In this document: one piece after another, positions 45,441 to 56,500 of the stretch
How positions within the stretch are numbered: position 1 is the stretch's first letter
Layout of the letters: the number at the start of each line of letters is the position of its first letter
Source: Trinickia dinghuensis
Lineage (GTDB): Bacteria; Pseudomonadota; Gammaproteobacteria; Burkholderiales; Burkholderiaceae
NCBI RefSeq assembly: GCF_003367175.1
Contig: NZ_QRGA01000005.1
Span: 271,921-335,920 of the forward strand
DNA length: 64,000 nt
Reading direction: 5' to 3'
Translations under genes and position numbers: made by a program
The notes under the pieces: model-generated
Told to the model about the DNA's origin: nothing
Databases searched by the model: none
Seen by the model: only the letters and a program-made list of their open reading frames with translations

Positions 45441-46063
45441 TTGGAAGCTCCGCTTGCCGGCGCCGGCGTTGTGCCGAAATCGACCCGCGGCGGCTTCGAA
45501 ATTTCCGCCTCGTTTGCGACTGAGAAGTTGGGTTTCTCTTGATACCCGAACATCTTCGCCGTCAGATTGTTCGGAAACGAACGCACGGTCGTGTTGTACG
45601 CCTGCACCGACCTGATGTACCGGTTCCGCGCAACTGCAATGCGGTTCTCGGTGCCTTCGAGCTGCGACTGCAGGTCTCTGAAATTCGCATCGGACTTCAG
45701 TTGTGGGTAATTCTCGGACACCACGAGAAGGCGGGACAACGATGAGGTCAGCTGCCCCTGCGCTGCCTCGAATTTGGCGAATGCCTGTGGGTTCGACAGG
45801 AGTTCCGGCGTCGCCTGAATCGAACCCACCTGAGCGCGAGCTTGTGTGACGCTCGTGAGCACGTCTTTTTCCTGGTTCGCGTATCCCTTGACCGTGTTGA
45901 CGAGGTTCGGCACAAGGTCGGCGCGGCGCTGATACTGGTTCAGCACCTCCGACCAGCTTGCCTGGACCTGCTCATCTTCGGTTTGAATGGCGTTGTAGCC
46001 GCATCCGGACAAGCCGAGCGCGATCAACAGCAACAATAAGCAGCAAAGCGCTCGTGCTTTCAT
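45437..46063 (-). CDS. lemA: LemA family lipoprotein
   Basis: This 208-residue protein has a signal peptide with lipobox LSGC (Cys near 22) and a long helical LemA domain with RADLVPNLVNTVKGYA and ENRIAVARNRY. It is the first gene of a three-gene operon with two TPM genes. GGACAAA precedes the ATG at 46063; longer upstream starts have no ribosome site. A perfect FNR box lies 84 bp upstream. Confidence 0.9.
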   Translation of the reverse strand: MKARALCCLLLLLIALGLSGCGYNAIQTEDEQVQASWSEVLNQYQRRADLVPNLVNTVKGYANQEKDVLTSVTQARAQVGSIQATPELLSNPQAFAKFEAAQGQLTSSLSRLLVVSENYPQLKSDANFRDLQSQLEGTENRIAVARNRYIRSVQAYNTTVRSFPNNLTAKMFGYQEKPNFSVANEAEISKPPRVDFGTTPAPASGASN

Positions 46064-46140
46064 TTTTTGTCCGCGAACAAGAGTGATTGGGGCGCGGTCC
46101 ATGCTTGACAGATAACCTACGCGCGGCACGGGGAGCGCCG

Positions 46141-46154
46141 TTGATGCATGTCAA
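46141..46154 (-). promoter_or_regulatory. FNR-type box before the lemA operon
   Basis: TTGATGCATGTCAA is a perfect match, centred 84 bp before the lemA start. Confidence 0.75.
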
Positions 46155-46197
46155 AGGCTCGCGACTCCGACCGGCGTCGCTGACGTGTGGCAAACCA

Positions 46198-46211
46198 TTG
46201 ACCTCCGTCAA
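46198..46211 (+). promoter_or_regulatory. FNR-type box before the gene at 46272
   Basis: TTGACCTCCGTCAA is a perfect match, centred 67 bp before the start and 57 bp from the divergent box. Confidence 0.75.
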
Positions 46212-46271
46212 AGTCCAGACGGGCTGCGGCAATACGCTTGACTTATGTCTTCCGCAAGCGAGGAGATCAAA

Positions 46272-46622
46272 ATGCAAACCCACCACGCTTTTCATCCCGA
46301 GTTGCGGCACGCTACCGTTCCGACCTACGTGGTTAGCTACCTGTTTCCGGTGTTGATCGTGATCTACGAGATCTATCGCGTCGGATATTGGATTTCCCAA
46401 TTTGGGATGAACTTCGCCGAGTTCAATCAGACCGGCTACGAGTATGTGCTCATGCTTGCCGTATTCGCCGTGCAGGTTGTCGTCGGCGTGCTTTTTATCG
46501 CTATCGTATTGCCGACGCGTCATCCGGACCTCGAGCATCGATTGACGAATATCGCGCTGGGCTTGTTCTGTTCGGCTGTCGTGCTGGGCTACGATTACTT
46601 TGCGCTTCAAGGGGCGCTCTGA
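46272..46622 (+). CDS. Three-helix hypothetical membrane protein
   Basis: This 116-residue protein has three predicted membrane helices (about 18-38, 58-80 and 91-110). I recognise no family. GAGGAG precedes the ATG at 46272. It stands alone between an FNR box and the convergent Usp gene. Confidence 0.7.
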   Translation: MQTHHAFHPELRHATVPTYVVSYLFPVLIVIYEIYRVGYWISQFGMNFAEFNQTGYEYVLMLAVFAVQVVVGVLFIAIVLPTRHPDLEHRLTNIALGLFCSAVVLGYDYFALQGAL

Positions 46623-46704
46623 CTTCGAGGGGATCGGTGCAATGCACCGTGATCCGCATGAGTGTCGCCGTAGTTGAAGTTCGCGCGTCCTAACGCTTGT
46701 CGGC

Positions 46705-47487
46705 TCAGTGCGACATCAGCACCGGTACGGTCATCGATCCAAGCAACGTTCGCGTGACGCCGCCGAGTACCCATTCATGCAATCGAGCATGTCCGTATCC
46801 CCCCGTCACGACGAGGTCGGCATTCATCTCGGCCGCGTGCGACAGCAGACGTTCGGCGATCGATGCATCCACCACCGTGGGGGTAATCATGCGCTCATCG
46901 AATGACATGCCACGCAGCCGTTCCACGACGCATTGGGGCTTGACGCCTTGCGCTTGCAAGTAGCATTCGAGTTCATCCAGCGAGTGAGTGCGTCGCTCGT
47001 CATACACCCATTGGCACACCTGAACGGTGCCGCGGGCGCGTTGCAGCAGCGGTAGCGCGTCGTGCAGCGCACGAGCGCTTTCGCGTGTGTCCGACCATCC
47101 AATGAGCACACGCTTGACCTCGTGCGCCACGGATGCGGGCGGTACGAGGACTATCGGGCACGACGCGGCCACGACCAGCATGGAAGCCTGCCTGTGCGAC
47201 AAGTCCCCGGGACTATCGCTGGGTTGCGGGACCACCATCACGTCGCAATAACGCGACGCCGAAGCGAGCGCATCGGGGATGTCGGCCCGAGCGTCGATCC
47301 AGACCGGCTTGGCCGACAGCCCGACGCTGCGAAGTCGCTCGACTAGCCCCCGATCGCGCAGAGCATCGTTCGCCATCACGCTCAACAAGGCGTCTTGCGA
47401 AGAGCGGATTACGTTAGTCCAGGAAAGAATGCTCGCCGACTCTTGCTCGTTGCCTATATAGGCCAGCACGCTGCGATAGCTGTTCAT
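46705..47487 (-). CDS. Tandem universal stress protein (two UspA domains)
   Basis: This 260-residue Usp protein has a degenerate first domain and a better-preserved second domain with GGYGHARLHEWVLGG. It ends in the same TVPVLMSH as the protein at 14058. AGGAGG precedes the ATG. A one-mismatch FNR box lies 69 bp upstream. Confidence 0.86.
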   Translation of the reverse strand: MNSYRSVLAYIGNEQESASILSWTNVIRSSQDALLSVMANDALRDRGLVERLRSVGLSAKPVWIDARADIPDALASASRYCDVMVVPQPSDSPGDLSHRQASMLVVAASCPIVLVPPASVAHEVKRVLIGWSDTRESARALHDALPLLQRARGTVQVCQWVYDERRTHSLDELECYLQAQGVKPQCVVERLRGMSFDERMITPTVVDASIAERLLSHAAEMNADLVVTGGYGHARLHEWVLGGVTRTLLGSMTVPVLMSH

Positions 47488-47549
47488 CCGGAGCCTCCTG
47501 ATATCACGGTTTGGTAAAACTAGGCTAGGACGAACCGGGGTATCGCAGA

Positions 47550-47563
47550 CTGACGAGCGTCAA
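47550..47563 (-). promoter_or_regulatory. FNR-type box before the Usp gene at 46705
   Basis: CTGACGAGCGTCAA has one mismatch, centred 69 bp before the Usp start. Confidence 0.62.
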
Positions 47564-47674
47564 ACCATGTTGTAGCCACACGAGCCACACGCACCGGTTC
47601 ATCGAGCGAAATCGAAACGCGACGCATCGAGCCGTGCAACGCTCAACGGTCAGTGCGGCATGCATTGACGGTCC

Positions 47675-47688
47675 TTGATGGAAGTCAA
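47675..47688 (+). promoter_or_regulatory. FNR-type box before the YdaT-like gene
   Basis: TTGATGGAAGTCAA is a perfect match, centred 204 bp before the GTG start at 47886. Confidence 0.68.
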
Positions 47689-47885
47689 GGCGAGCCGCGA
47701 CGAACGTGAGTGCAATGAGCACATCAAGGGGATGCGATCGTGCAAGGCGCGATTTATTGCTCGCAGGGCACCTGTGGGCGAAGCGTGGCCGACGTACGTA
47801 TGCGTCATTCATAAGATATAAACCCTATTCATGGTCGCGGCTCCTGTCAACGGACGCTTGCAATCAGGACGTGAAGGAGACGACG

Positions 47886-48074
47886 GTGCCGTGGAATTCG
47901 CATCACTACCCAGAGTCAATGGGCAACCTGGATCCCGCTGTGAGGGAGAAGGCGATCGAGATTGCCAATGCGCTGCTGAGACGCGGTTTGCCGGAAGCAA
48001 GAGCGATCCGTATCGCGATTGTGTCCGCGAAGCGCTGGGCGGAAGCAATCGGGTCCCGCATCGATCTCGGTTGA
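47886..48074 (+). CDS. Small YdaT-like protein
   Basis: This 62-residue protein matches the short N-terminal module of YdaT-type proteins: PWNSHHYPESMGNLDPAVREKAIEIANALLRRG. The GTG at 47886 is chosen because AAGGAG lies six bases upstream and the family begins with M-P-W. The function is unknown; the family often appears with stress genes. Confidence 0.75.
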   Translation: MPWNSHHYPESMGNLDPAVREKAIEIANALLRRGLPEARAIRIAIVSAKRWAEAIGSRIDLG

Positions 48075-48090
48075 CCGTCGCGCGATCAAG

Positions 48091-48115
48091 ACGCGTGACG
48101 CTTCCGCTCACGCGT
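48091..48115. terminator. Stem-loop between convergent genes
   Basis: A perfect 8-bp inverted repeat (ACGCGTGA and TCACGCGT) with a 9-base loop lies between the YdaT-like and CBS genes, and overlaps the CBS stop. No T-run is present, so a bidirectional terminator is only a suggestion. Confidence 0.4.
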
Positions 48116-48557
48116 GAGTGCGTTGCTCCGCGATTTGTTGAACGCGGCCGATTCGCGATATGTCGACCATGATCGACGCAAGATAGGCCATCACGTCGTC
48201 GAGCGCGAGGACACCTGAGAGCCGCCCGTCTTCGTTGACGACCGGAAGGCGCCGGACGCCCGAGCGCCGCATCTCCTCCAACGCGACGCTGACATCGTCT
48301 TTCTCGGAGACGACGATCAGACTGCGGGACATGATTTGTCCCGCCGTTACCGATTCCGGGTTCAGCTTGGGTGCCATGACCGAGATCGCAAGGTCGCGAT
48401 CGGTGACGATTCCGATCGGCACAGGTTGGTCTTTCCGATATTCGATGACGATCAGGTCACCGACATGGCTGTGCAACATCCGGGCCGCGAGATTGGCTGC
48501 GCTTTCGTCGATAGTGCAGGTCTCTACCGGCCGTGTGACGATGGCTTTTACGTGCAT
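48108..48557 (-). CDS. CBS-domain pair protein
   Basis: This 149-residue protein is a second two-CBS-domain protein, with VPIGIVTDRDLAI and GVLALDDVMAYLA. CBS pairs bind adenine nucleotides. GAGGG precedes the ATG at 48557. It lies 87 bases after the CheB-like gene without an FNR box between, so the two are probably in one transcript. Confidence 0.87.
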   Translation of the reverse strand: MHVKAIVTRPVETCTIDESAANLAARMLHSHVGDLIVIEYRKDQPVPIGIVTDRDLAISVMAPKLNPESVTAGQIMSRSLIVVSEKDDVSVALEEMRRSGVRRLPVVNEDGRLSGVLALDDVMAYLASIMVDISRIGRVQQIAEQRTHA

Positions 48558-48644
48558 GATGGAATCCCTCGAAAATGCTTCGAACTGGTTGAGCGATGGT
48601 GTCTTCAAAGCGGTCGACAGATCAAAATGGAAACCGCTGCGGCA

Positions 48645-49694
48645 TTACCCGCGGTGCGATTCGAGAGGCGGCGAAGCACAAGTGCCGGTCACAGTCGGAG
48701 GCGCGAAGCCGGAAGGCGCGCACAGGCGTTCCCATGCCAGTCTCGCTTCTTGCTCCGCCTTCGCGATTTTTCTGTTCAGAGCGGCACGAATCTCGGCGCT
48801 TTGGGCTTCGGGAGGTTCCAACAAGCGTCTCGCGAGCACGGCTTCTTCCATGAGGCAGCGGAATAGCGCCGCAAGCTTGTCTTCGCGCGATCGAGCTTGC
48901 GCTTCGAGCAGGCAGCGCGCCGAAAACGCATGTCCGGCACGGCATCTGAAGCGCAGCATCCGCTCATCACTCAGTGTGAACAGCGCGCTCTGGCAATCCG
49001 GACAGGTGAGACCGCTCGGAACGCTCAGCTTTTCGAATTGCAACCAGTCGGAAACGTCGAACGTGCCTTCCGAGATGCGGGTTTCGAATTGAGCGAGTTC
49101 ATCGTGAGCGTCCGACTCAGGAGGCGCCCAGTCGTCGTTGGCTAGGTTCACGAGAATGTCTCCCATTTCCGCAACCTTGCAGCAATGATCGATGCAAACG
49201 CGGGCTGCCGCACTCCTTGGCATGGATGGGGCAATGGCTTCCGAGGGATCCTGGACCATTGCGATGCCGCCGCGATCCTTAACGGCCATTAAGCCGGCCG
49301 TGCCGTCATCGAGATCGCCGGTCAATACCACGCCGACGACCGCGGGACCGTAAGCAACGGCGGCAGACCGAAACAGCGGATCGATCGCGGGACGGAAGTA
49401 ATTCTCGCGGGGGCCGTTCGAGAGCCGGATATGGCCTCGCTGGACAAGCATGTGGCGGTCCGGCGGCGCCACGTAGATTCGCCCTCTTTGGAAAATCTCG
49501 GTGTCTTCGGGATGTGCAACCGGCAAGCGGCTACCGCGGCCCAAGGCCTGAGCAAGCGTACCCAGGCTTCCGGCTCCCAGGTGCTGAGTCACGAACACAG
49601 GCGCCGGGAAATCGGCAGGCAGCAGTTCGATCAGTCGCGAGAGCGTCTCGACCCCGCCATGCGAGGCGCCTATGACGATGACTCGGCCCTTCAT
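48645..49694 (-). CDS. CheB-type methylesterase without receiver domain
   Basis: This 349-residue protein has a CheB methylesterase domain at the very N terminus, with active-site Ser11 (GASHGG), His38 (TQHLG) and the Asp of the GDLDDGTAGL segment. The phosphoacceptor receiver domain of classical CheB is missing. The C-terminal half contains CPDCQ and CRAGHAF, which could bind a metal, followed by a helical end. No chemoreceptor or CheR gene is near. GGAG precedes the ATG at 49694, and a perfect FNR box lies 63 bp upstream. Confidence 0.85.
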   Translation of the reverse strand: MKGRVIVIGASHGGVETLSRLIELLPADFPAPVFVTQHLGAGSLGTLAQALGRGSRLPVAHPEDTEIFQRGRIYVAPPDRHMLVQRGHIRLSNGPRENYFRPAIDPLFRSAAVAYGPAVVGVVLTGDLDDGTAGLMAVKDRGGIAMVQDPSEAIAPSMPRSAAARVCIDHCCKVAEMGDILVNLANDDWAPPESDAHDELAQFETRISEGTFDVSDWLQFEKLSVPSGLTCPDCQSALFTLSDERMLRFRCRAGHAFSARCLLEAQARSREDKLAALFRCLMEEAVLARRLLEPPEAQSAEIRAALNRKIAKAEQEARLAWERLCAPSGFAPPTVTGTCASPPLESHRG

Positions 49695-49750
49695 GATATC
49701 TCCTACGGTTAATTGCAATCTGATGATCGTCCCGTGGCGAGTGGGCATCG

Positions 49751-49764
49751 TTGACCTGCGTCAA
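49751..49764 (-). promoter_or_regulatory. FNR-type box before the CheB-like gene
   Basis: TTGACCTGCGTCAA is a perfect match, centred 63 bp before the start. Confidence 0.75.
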
Positions 49765-49808
49765 TCGGATAGGGCAGCGTAAGTCTGCGCAATTCGCATC
49801 TGCGATGC

Positions 49809-50054
49809 TTACTTCACGAACGGGTTCGCGAACAGCAGCAGCAATGCAACGACGAGGCAATAGATCGCCATCGTCTCGATCATCGCCAGACCGACGAACA
49901 GCGTGCGCGACAGCGTGCCGGCGCTATCGGGCTGCCGCGCGATAGCGTCCATGGCAGCGGCTACCGCGCGCCCCTCAGCCAGAGCGGGACCGATCGCGCC
50001 GAACGAGACAGCGATCGCTGCGGCGGCAAGACTGACCATTTCAATCAGGTTCAT
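49809..50054 (-). CDS. atpE: N-type ATPase c subunit (rotor ring)
   Basis: This 81-residue two-helix protein forms the rotor ring. Helix 1 has Glu27 (GPALAEGRA) and helix 2 has the ion-binding Glu60 (AMIETMAIY). Glu in both helices is the two-carboxylate pattern known from some Na+-coupled or N-type rings. From memory, the B. pseudomallei N-ATPase ring has been reported as a 17-mer. The start overlaps atpB by four bases. The next gene in the same direction is not atpF but the CheB-like gene, so the operon is interrupted here. Confidence 0.93.
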   Translation of the reverse strand: MNLIEMVSLAAAAIAVSFGAIGPALAEGRAVAAAMDAIARQPDSAGTLSRTLFVGLAMIETMAIYCLVVALLLLFANPFVK

Positions 50055-50749
50055 GGGCTTTCCCGGTGAGTGGGCTGGATCGGTGCGCTCGGCTCCGCGA
50101 TGGCGGCACCGATGAACACCATGGCGAGCACCGCAAAAATGTAGGCTTGCACGGCGCCCGTCAACAGCTCGAGCGCCATCAGCGGAACCGGCACCAGCAG
50201 GCCCGCGATGGACAGCACGATGCCGACGACAAACACGCCGCTCATCACATTGCCGAAGAGTCGCACCACCAGCGAAAACGTGCGCGTCAGTTGTTCGACG
50301 ACATTGAGCGGGATCATGAGCCATGAAGGTTGTGCGAACGTAGCGAGGTAGCCGCGCAGGCCCCGCGTTCGGATACCGTAATACAGCGTTGCGGCGAGCA
50401 CGAGCAAAGCGAGCGCCGCGTCGGTTTCAAGCTTGGATGTCGGCGGCTCGACGCCAGGCACGAGCGACGACCAGTTCGCAGTCAATATGAAGAGGAAGAG
50501 GGTGCCGAGCGGCGCGCGGTATGGCGCGGGTTCGGTCTGCATCGTCGCGCGGATCTGTGCGTCGATCGTTTCGATCAGTAGTTCGAGCAGCGCCTGCGGC
50601 TTCGAGGGCTGCAGCGCGAGACGGCGTGTCGCGATCGCGGCCCCCGCCGCGAGCAGCGCCATCAGTGCCCAGGTCGTGAGCACCGCGCCGGTGATCGAGA
50701 GCGGGCCCACGTGCCATAGCGGCACCGAGACAAGCGGCGAGCGAGTCAT
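50051..50749 (-). CDS. atpB: N-type ATPase a subunit
   Basis: This 232-residue membrane protein forms the ion path next to the c ring. The essential Arg163 lies in SLVVRLFGN, equivalent to Arg210 of E. coli subunit a. About five or six helices are predicted. Start and stop overlap atpR and atpE by four bases each. Confidence 0.92.
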   Translation of the reverse strand: MTRSPLVSVPLWHVGPLSITGAVLTTWALMALLAAGAAIATRRLALQPSKPQALLELLIETIDAQIRATMQTEPAPYRAPLGTLFLFILTANWSSLVPGVEPPTSKLETDAALALLVLAATLYYGIRTRGLRGYLATFAQPSWLMIPLNVVEQLTRTFSLVVRLFGNVMSGVFVVGIVLSIAGLLVPVPLMALELLTGAVQAYIFAVLAMVFIGAAIAEPSAPIQPTHRESP

Positions 50750-51021
50750 GGCAGCGTCCCCAGTACGCGCCGAATCGACCACGTGCGAGCGACGACGATG
50801 CCGGCGCACGAGGCAAGGAGCGTTGTTGCGCCGATGCGTGCAAGCACCACGAGCATCAGAGCCGCGAGAGCGAGCCGCAGCAGCTGTGCCGCGAGTGCGG
50901 CGAGCACGTGTCCGCGCGCGAACAGACACCCGTTCCAATACAGCGTCGCGGATAGCGCCGAGCCGATTCCGAGACCAGCTCCGAGTCCGATGAGGATGGC
51001 GGCGAGAGGGAGGTTAGTCAT
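50746..51021 (-). CDS. atpR: N-type ATPase accessory membrane protein AtpR
   Basis: This 91-residue protein has three predicted helices, with a membrane-embedded Arg in the middle one (LLRLALAAL). AtpR is found only in N-ATPase operons and is thought to help assemble the c ring. It overlaps atpQ and atpB. Confidence 0.87.
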   Translation of the reverse strand: MTNLPLAAILIGLGAGLGIGSALSATLYWNGCLFARGHVLAALAAQLLRLALAALMLVVLARIGATTLLASCAGIVVARTWSIRRVLGTLP

Positions 51022-51324
51022 GCGTGCTCCGTTGCTGGCCGTGCATCCATTTCCATGCGAACCAGAGACCGCACGCGGCGCCCACCATCAGCAGCGCCGC
51101 GCTGAAGAGCACGCGCGTTCCGAAGAACCGGTCGAGCACGCGGCCCGTGAGCACCCCGGCCAGCGCCGACATCGCGATGGTCCAGCCTAGTACGCCAATT
51201 TGGCCCAGCCGCCGTCCGAGCGAGGGCTCCGGGTCCTCGCCGGCCCGCTTCGCATCGGCCGCGGCCCGACGCGCGGCGTGCGCCATATGATTGGGTTTCG
51301 CTTTCTCGTCCGACGCGTTAGTCG

Positions 51325-51328
<4 letters not shown>
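51014..51328 (-). CDS. atpQ: N-type ATPase accessory membrane protein AtpQ (AtpI-like)
   Basis: This 104-residue protein has a charged N-terminal region and two transmembrane helices (about 45-64 and 75-95), as in AtpI-type assembly proteins. It overlaps atpC by four bases and atpR by eight. The gene order D-C-Q-R-B-E is diagnostic of N-ATPases. Confidence 0.85.
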
Positions 51329-53426
<2,098 letters not shown>

Positions 53427-53587
53427 CTACCGTTGAGTCCGGCAACCCAGAGGAGCGCAGCGCCAGCAAGGCACGTGCCCGAACGGCCAACGGCACGTAT
53501 CGAACGCCTGGCAAGAAGCAGGCTAGCGTTCCGAGGCAATGCCCGCCGCGGCTCATTGCCGCAGCGACCACTCTACGAAGACCCCAT

Positions 53588-56500
53588 ATGAGCCATTTTC
53601 TCGACCGCTTGCGCTATTTCTCGACGACAAGGCCGCAGTTTGCCGACGGTCACGGCGCTGTCACCAACGAGGACAGACAGTGGGAGGACGGCTATCGCAA
53701 GCGATGGCAGCACGACAAGATCGTGCGCTCGACCCATGGCGTGAACTGTACCGGCTCGTGCTCGTGGAAGGTCTACGTCAAAGGCGGCATCGTCACGTGG
53801 GAAACGCAGCAAACCGACTATCCACGCACGCGTCCCGACATGCCGAATCACGAGCCGCGTGGCTGCGCTCGCGGCGCTTCGTATTCGTGGTACCTCTATA
53901 GCGCAAATCGGCTCAAGTACCCGCTCGTGCGCAGCGCGCTCGTCAAGCTTTGGCGCGAGCGCCGCAAGACGCTTGCGCCAGTCGATGCATGGCGCTCGAT
54001 TGTCGAGGATGACGAGGCGCGGCGTGCATACCAGAGCCGGCGCGGCCTTGGAGGCTTCGTGCGGGCGCGCTGGGACGAGGTAGATGAAATCGTCGCGGCG
54101 GCAAACGTCTACACGGTGAAGCGCTACGGTCCCGATCGCGTCGTCGGATTCTCCCCGATTCCCGCGATGTCGATGGTCTCCTACGCGGCAGGCTCGCGTT
54201 ATCTCTCGCTGATCGGCGGCGTTTGCCTGAGCTTCTACGACTGGTATTGCGACCTGCCGCCGGCCTCGCCGCAAACGTGGGGCGAACAGACCGACGTGCC
54301 GGAATCGGCGGATTGGTACAACTCCACCTTCATCGTCATGTGGGGATCCAACGTGCCGCAAACTCGCACGCCGGATGCGCATTTTCTAGTCGAGGCGCGC
54401 TATCGCGGCACCAAGGTCGTCTCTATCTTCCCCGATTATGCGGAGGGTGCGAAGTTCGGCGATCTCTGGCTGCACCCGAAGCAGGGCACCGACGCCGCGC
54501 TGGCGCTGGCGATGGGGCATGTGATCCTCAAAGAATTTCATCTGTCCGGCAAGAGCGGCTACTTTATCGACTACTGCAGGCGTTACACCGACATGCCTTG
54601 CTTGGTGCGGCTCGTGCCGCACGGAGAGGGCTACGTGCCCGAACGGATCGTGCGCGCGTCCGATTTCGACGGTGCGCTCGGCGAGACGAGAAACTCGGAA
54701 TGGAAGAGCGTCGTGCTCGACGACGCGACCGGCGACTTCGTCGTTCCAGTCGGATCGGCCGGCTTTCGCTGGGAGCAGCGCGACGGCGGCGAAAAGGGCA
54801 GGTGGAACCTGCGCGCCGAAACGTCGAGAGGCGAGCCGTTATCCCCGCGACTGTCGCTCGTTTCCGCGCACGATGACGTCGTCGACGTGCTCTTCCCTTA
54901 TTTCGGCAATCAGCCCCACGCGCATTTCAACCACACGTCGCACGGCTCGACGCTCTCGCGACGGATTGGTATCCGTCGCGTGGCGACACACGGCGGTACC
55001 ATGCTCGTGGCAACCGTCTACGATCTGTTCGTCGCGAACTACGGTCTCGATCAGGGACTGGGCGGGCGCGACGTCGCCGAGAGCTTCGACGACGATCTGC
55101 CGTACACGCCGGCATGGCAGGAAGCCATCACCGGGGTGAAACGCGCCGACGTGATCGCGGTCGCGCGTCAGTTCGCGCAGAACGCGGACAAGACGCAGGG
55201 CAAGTCGATGGTGATCATCGGTGCGGGAATCAACCATTGGTACCACATGGACATGTCGTACCGCGCCATCATCAACATGTTGATCATGTGCGGCTGTGTC
55301 GGCCAATCGGGCGGCGGCTGGTCGCATTACGTCGGCCAGGAAAAGCTGCGGCCTCAAACGGGTTGGACGGCGCTCGCGTTCGCGCTCGACTGGAACCGTC
55401 CTCCACGGCAGATGAACGCCACGTCATTCTTCTACGCACACACGGACCAGTGGCGCTACGACACGATGGACACGTCGGCGCTGCTGTCGCCGCTCGCCGA
55501 TAAGGCGCACTTTCACGGTGCGCCGATCGATTACAACGTGCGCGCCGAGCGCATGGGCTGGTTGCCGTCGGCGCCGCAGCTCGCTGAAAACCCGCTCGCC
55601 GTCGGCCGAAGCGTCGGCGATGCTTCGGGAGCGGGGCGCGAGATCGCCAAGCGGCTCGAATCGGGCGAGCTGAAGATGGCCTGCGAGGATCCGGACGACC
55701 CGTGCAATTTCCCGCGCAACCTGTTCGTCTGGCGTTCCAACCTGCTGGGCTCGTCGGGCAAAGGACACGAATACTTCCTCAAGCATCTGCTCGGCACGAC
55801 GCACGGCGTGCAGGGTGACGACCTTGGCGTCACCGGCGGGGCGCGTCCGGAGGAAGTCGCATGGCGGGATGAAGCGCCGCGCGGCAAGCTCGATCTGCTC
55901 GTCACGCTCGATTTCCGGATGTCCACGACCTGCATGTATTCGGACATCGTACTGCCGACTGCGACCTGGTACGAGAAGGACGACATGAACACGTCCGACA
56001 TGCATCCTTTCGTCCATCCGCTGTCGGCGGCTGTCGATCCGGCCTGGCAGTCGAAAACCGACTGGGAGATCTTCAAGGCAATCGCGAAGCGTTTTTCCGA
56101 ACTCAGCGAAGGCCATCTGGGCGTCGAGCGCGATCTCGTGCTCGCGCCGATCGCACATGACACGCCGGGCGAGCTTGCGCAACCGTTCGAGGTGAAAGAC
56201 TGGAAGCGCGGCGAATGCGAGCCCGTACCGGGCCGCACGATGCCTTCGGTCGCGGTTGTCGAGCGCGATTACCCGAACACCTATCGCCGATTTACGTCGC
56301 TTGGCCCGCTAATGGACCGGCTCGGAAACGGCGGCAAAGGCATCGGCTGGGACACGAGGGACGAGGTGGCGCAGCTTGGCGAACTCAATTATTGCGTGAA
56401 CGACTACGGGGCGACCCATGGTCGGCCGCGTATCGAAACGGCGCTCGATGCGGCCGAGGTCATTCTCTCGCTCGCGCCGGAAACCAACGGCGCTGTTGCG

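Larger units (their letters stand above)
47488..47885. other. Divergent regulatory region, Usp / YdaT-like gene
   Basis: This 398-base stretch contains FNR boxes at 47550 and 47675. The reading frame of the YdaT-like gene extends back into it, but without a ribosome site. Confidence 0.55.
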
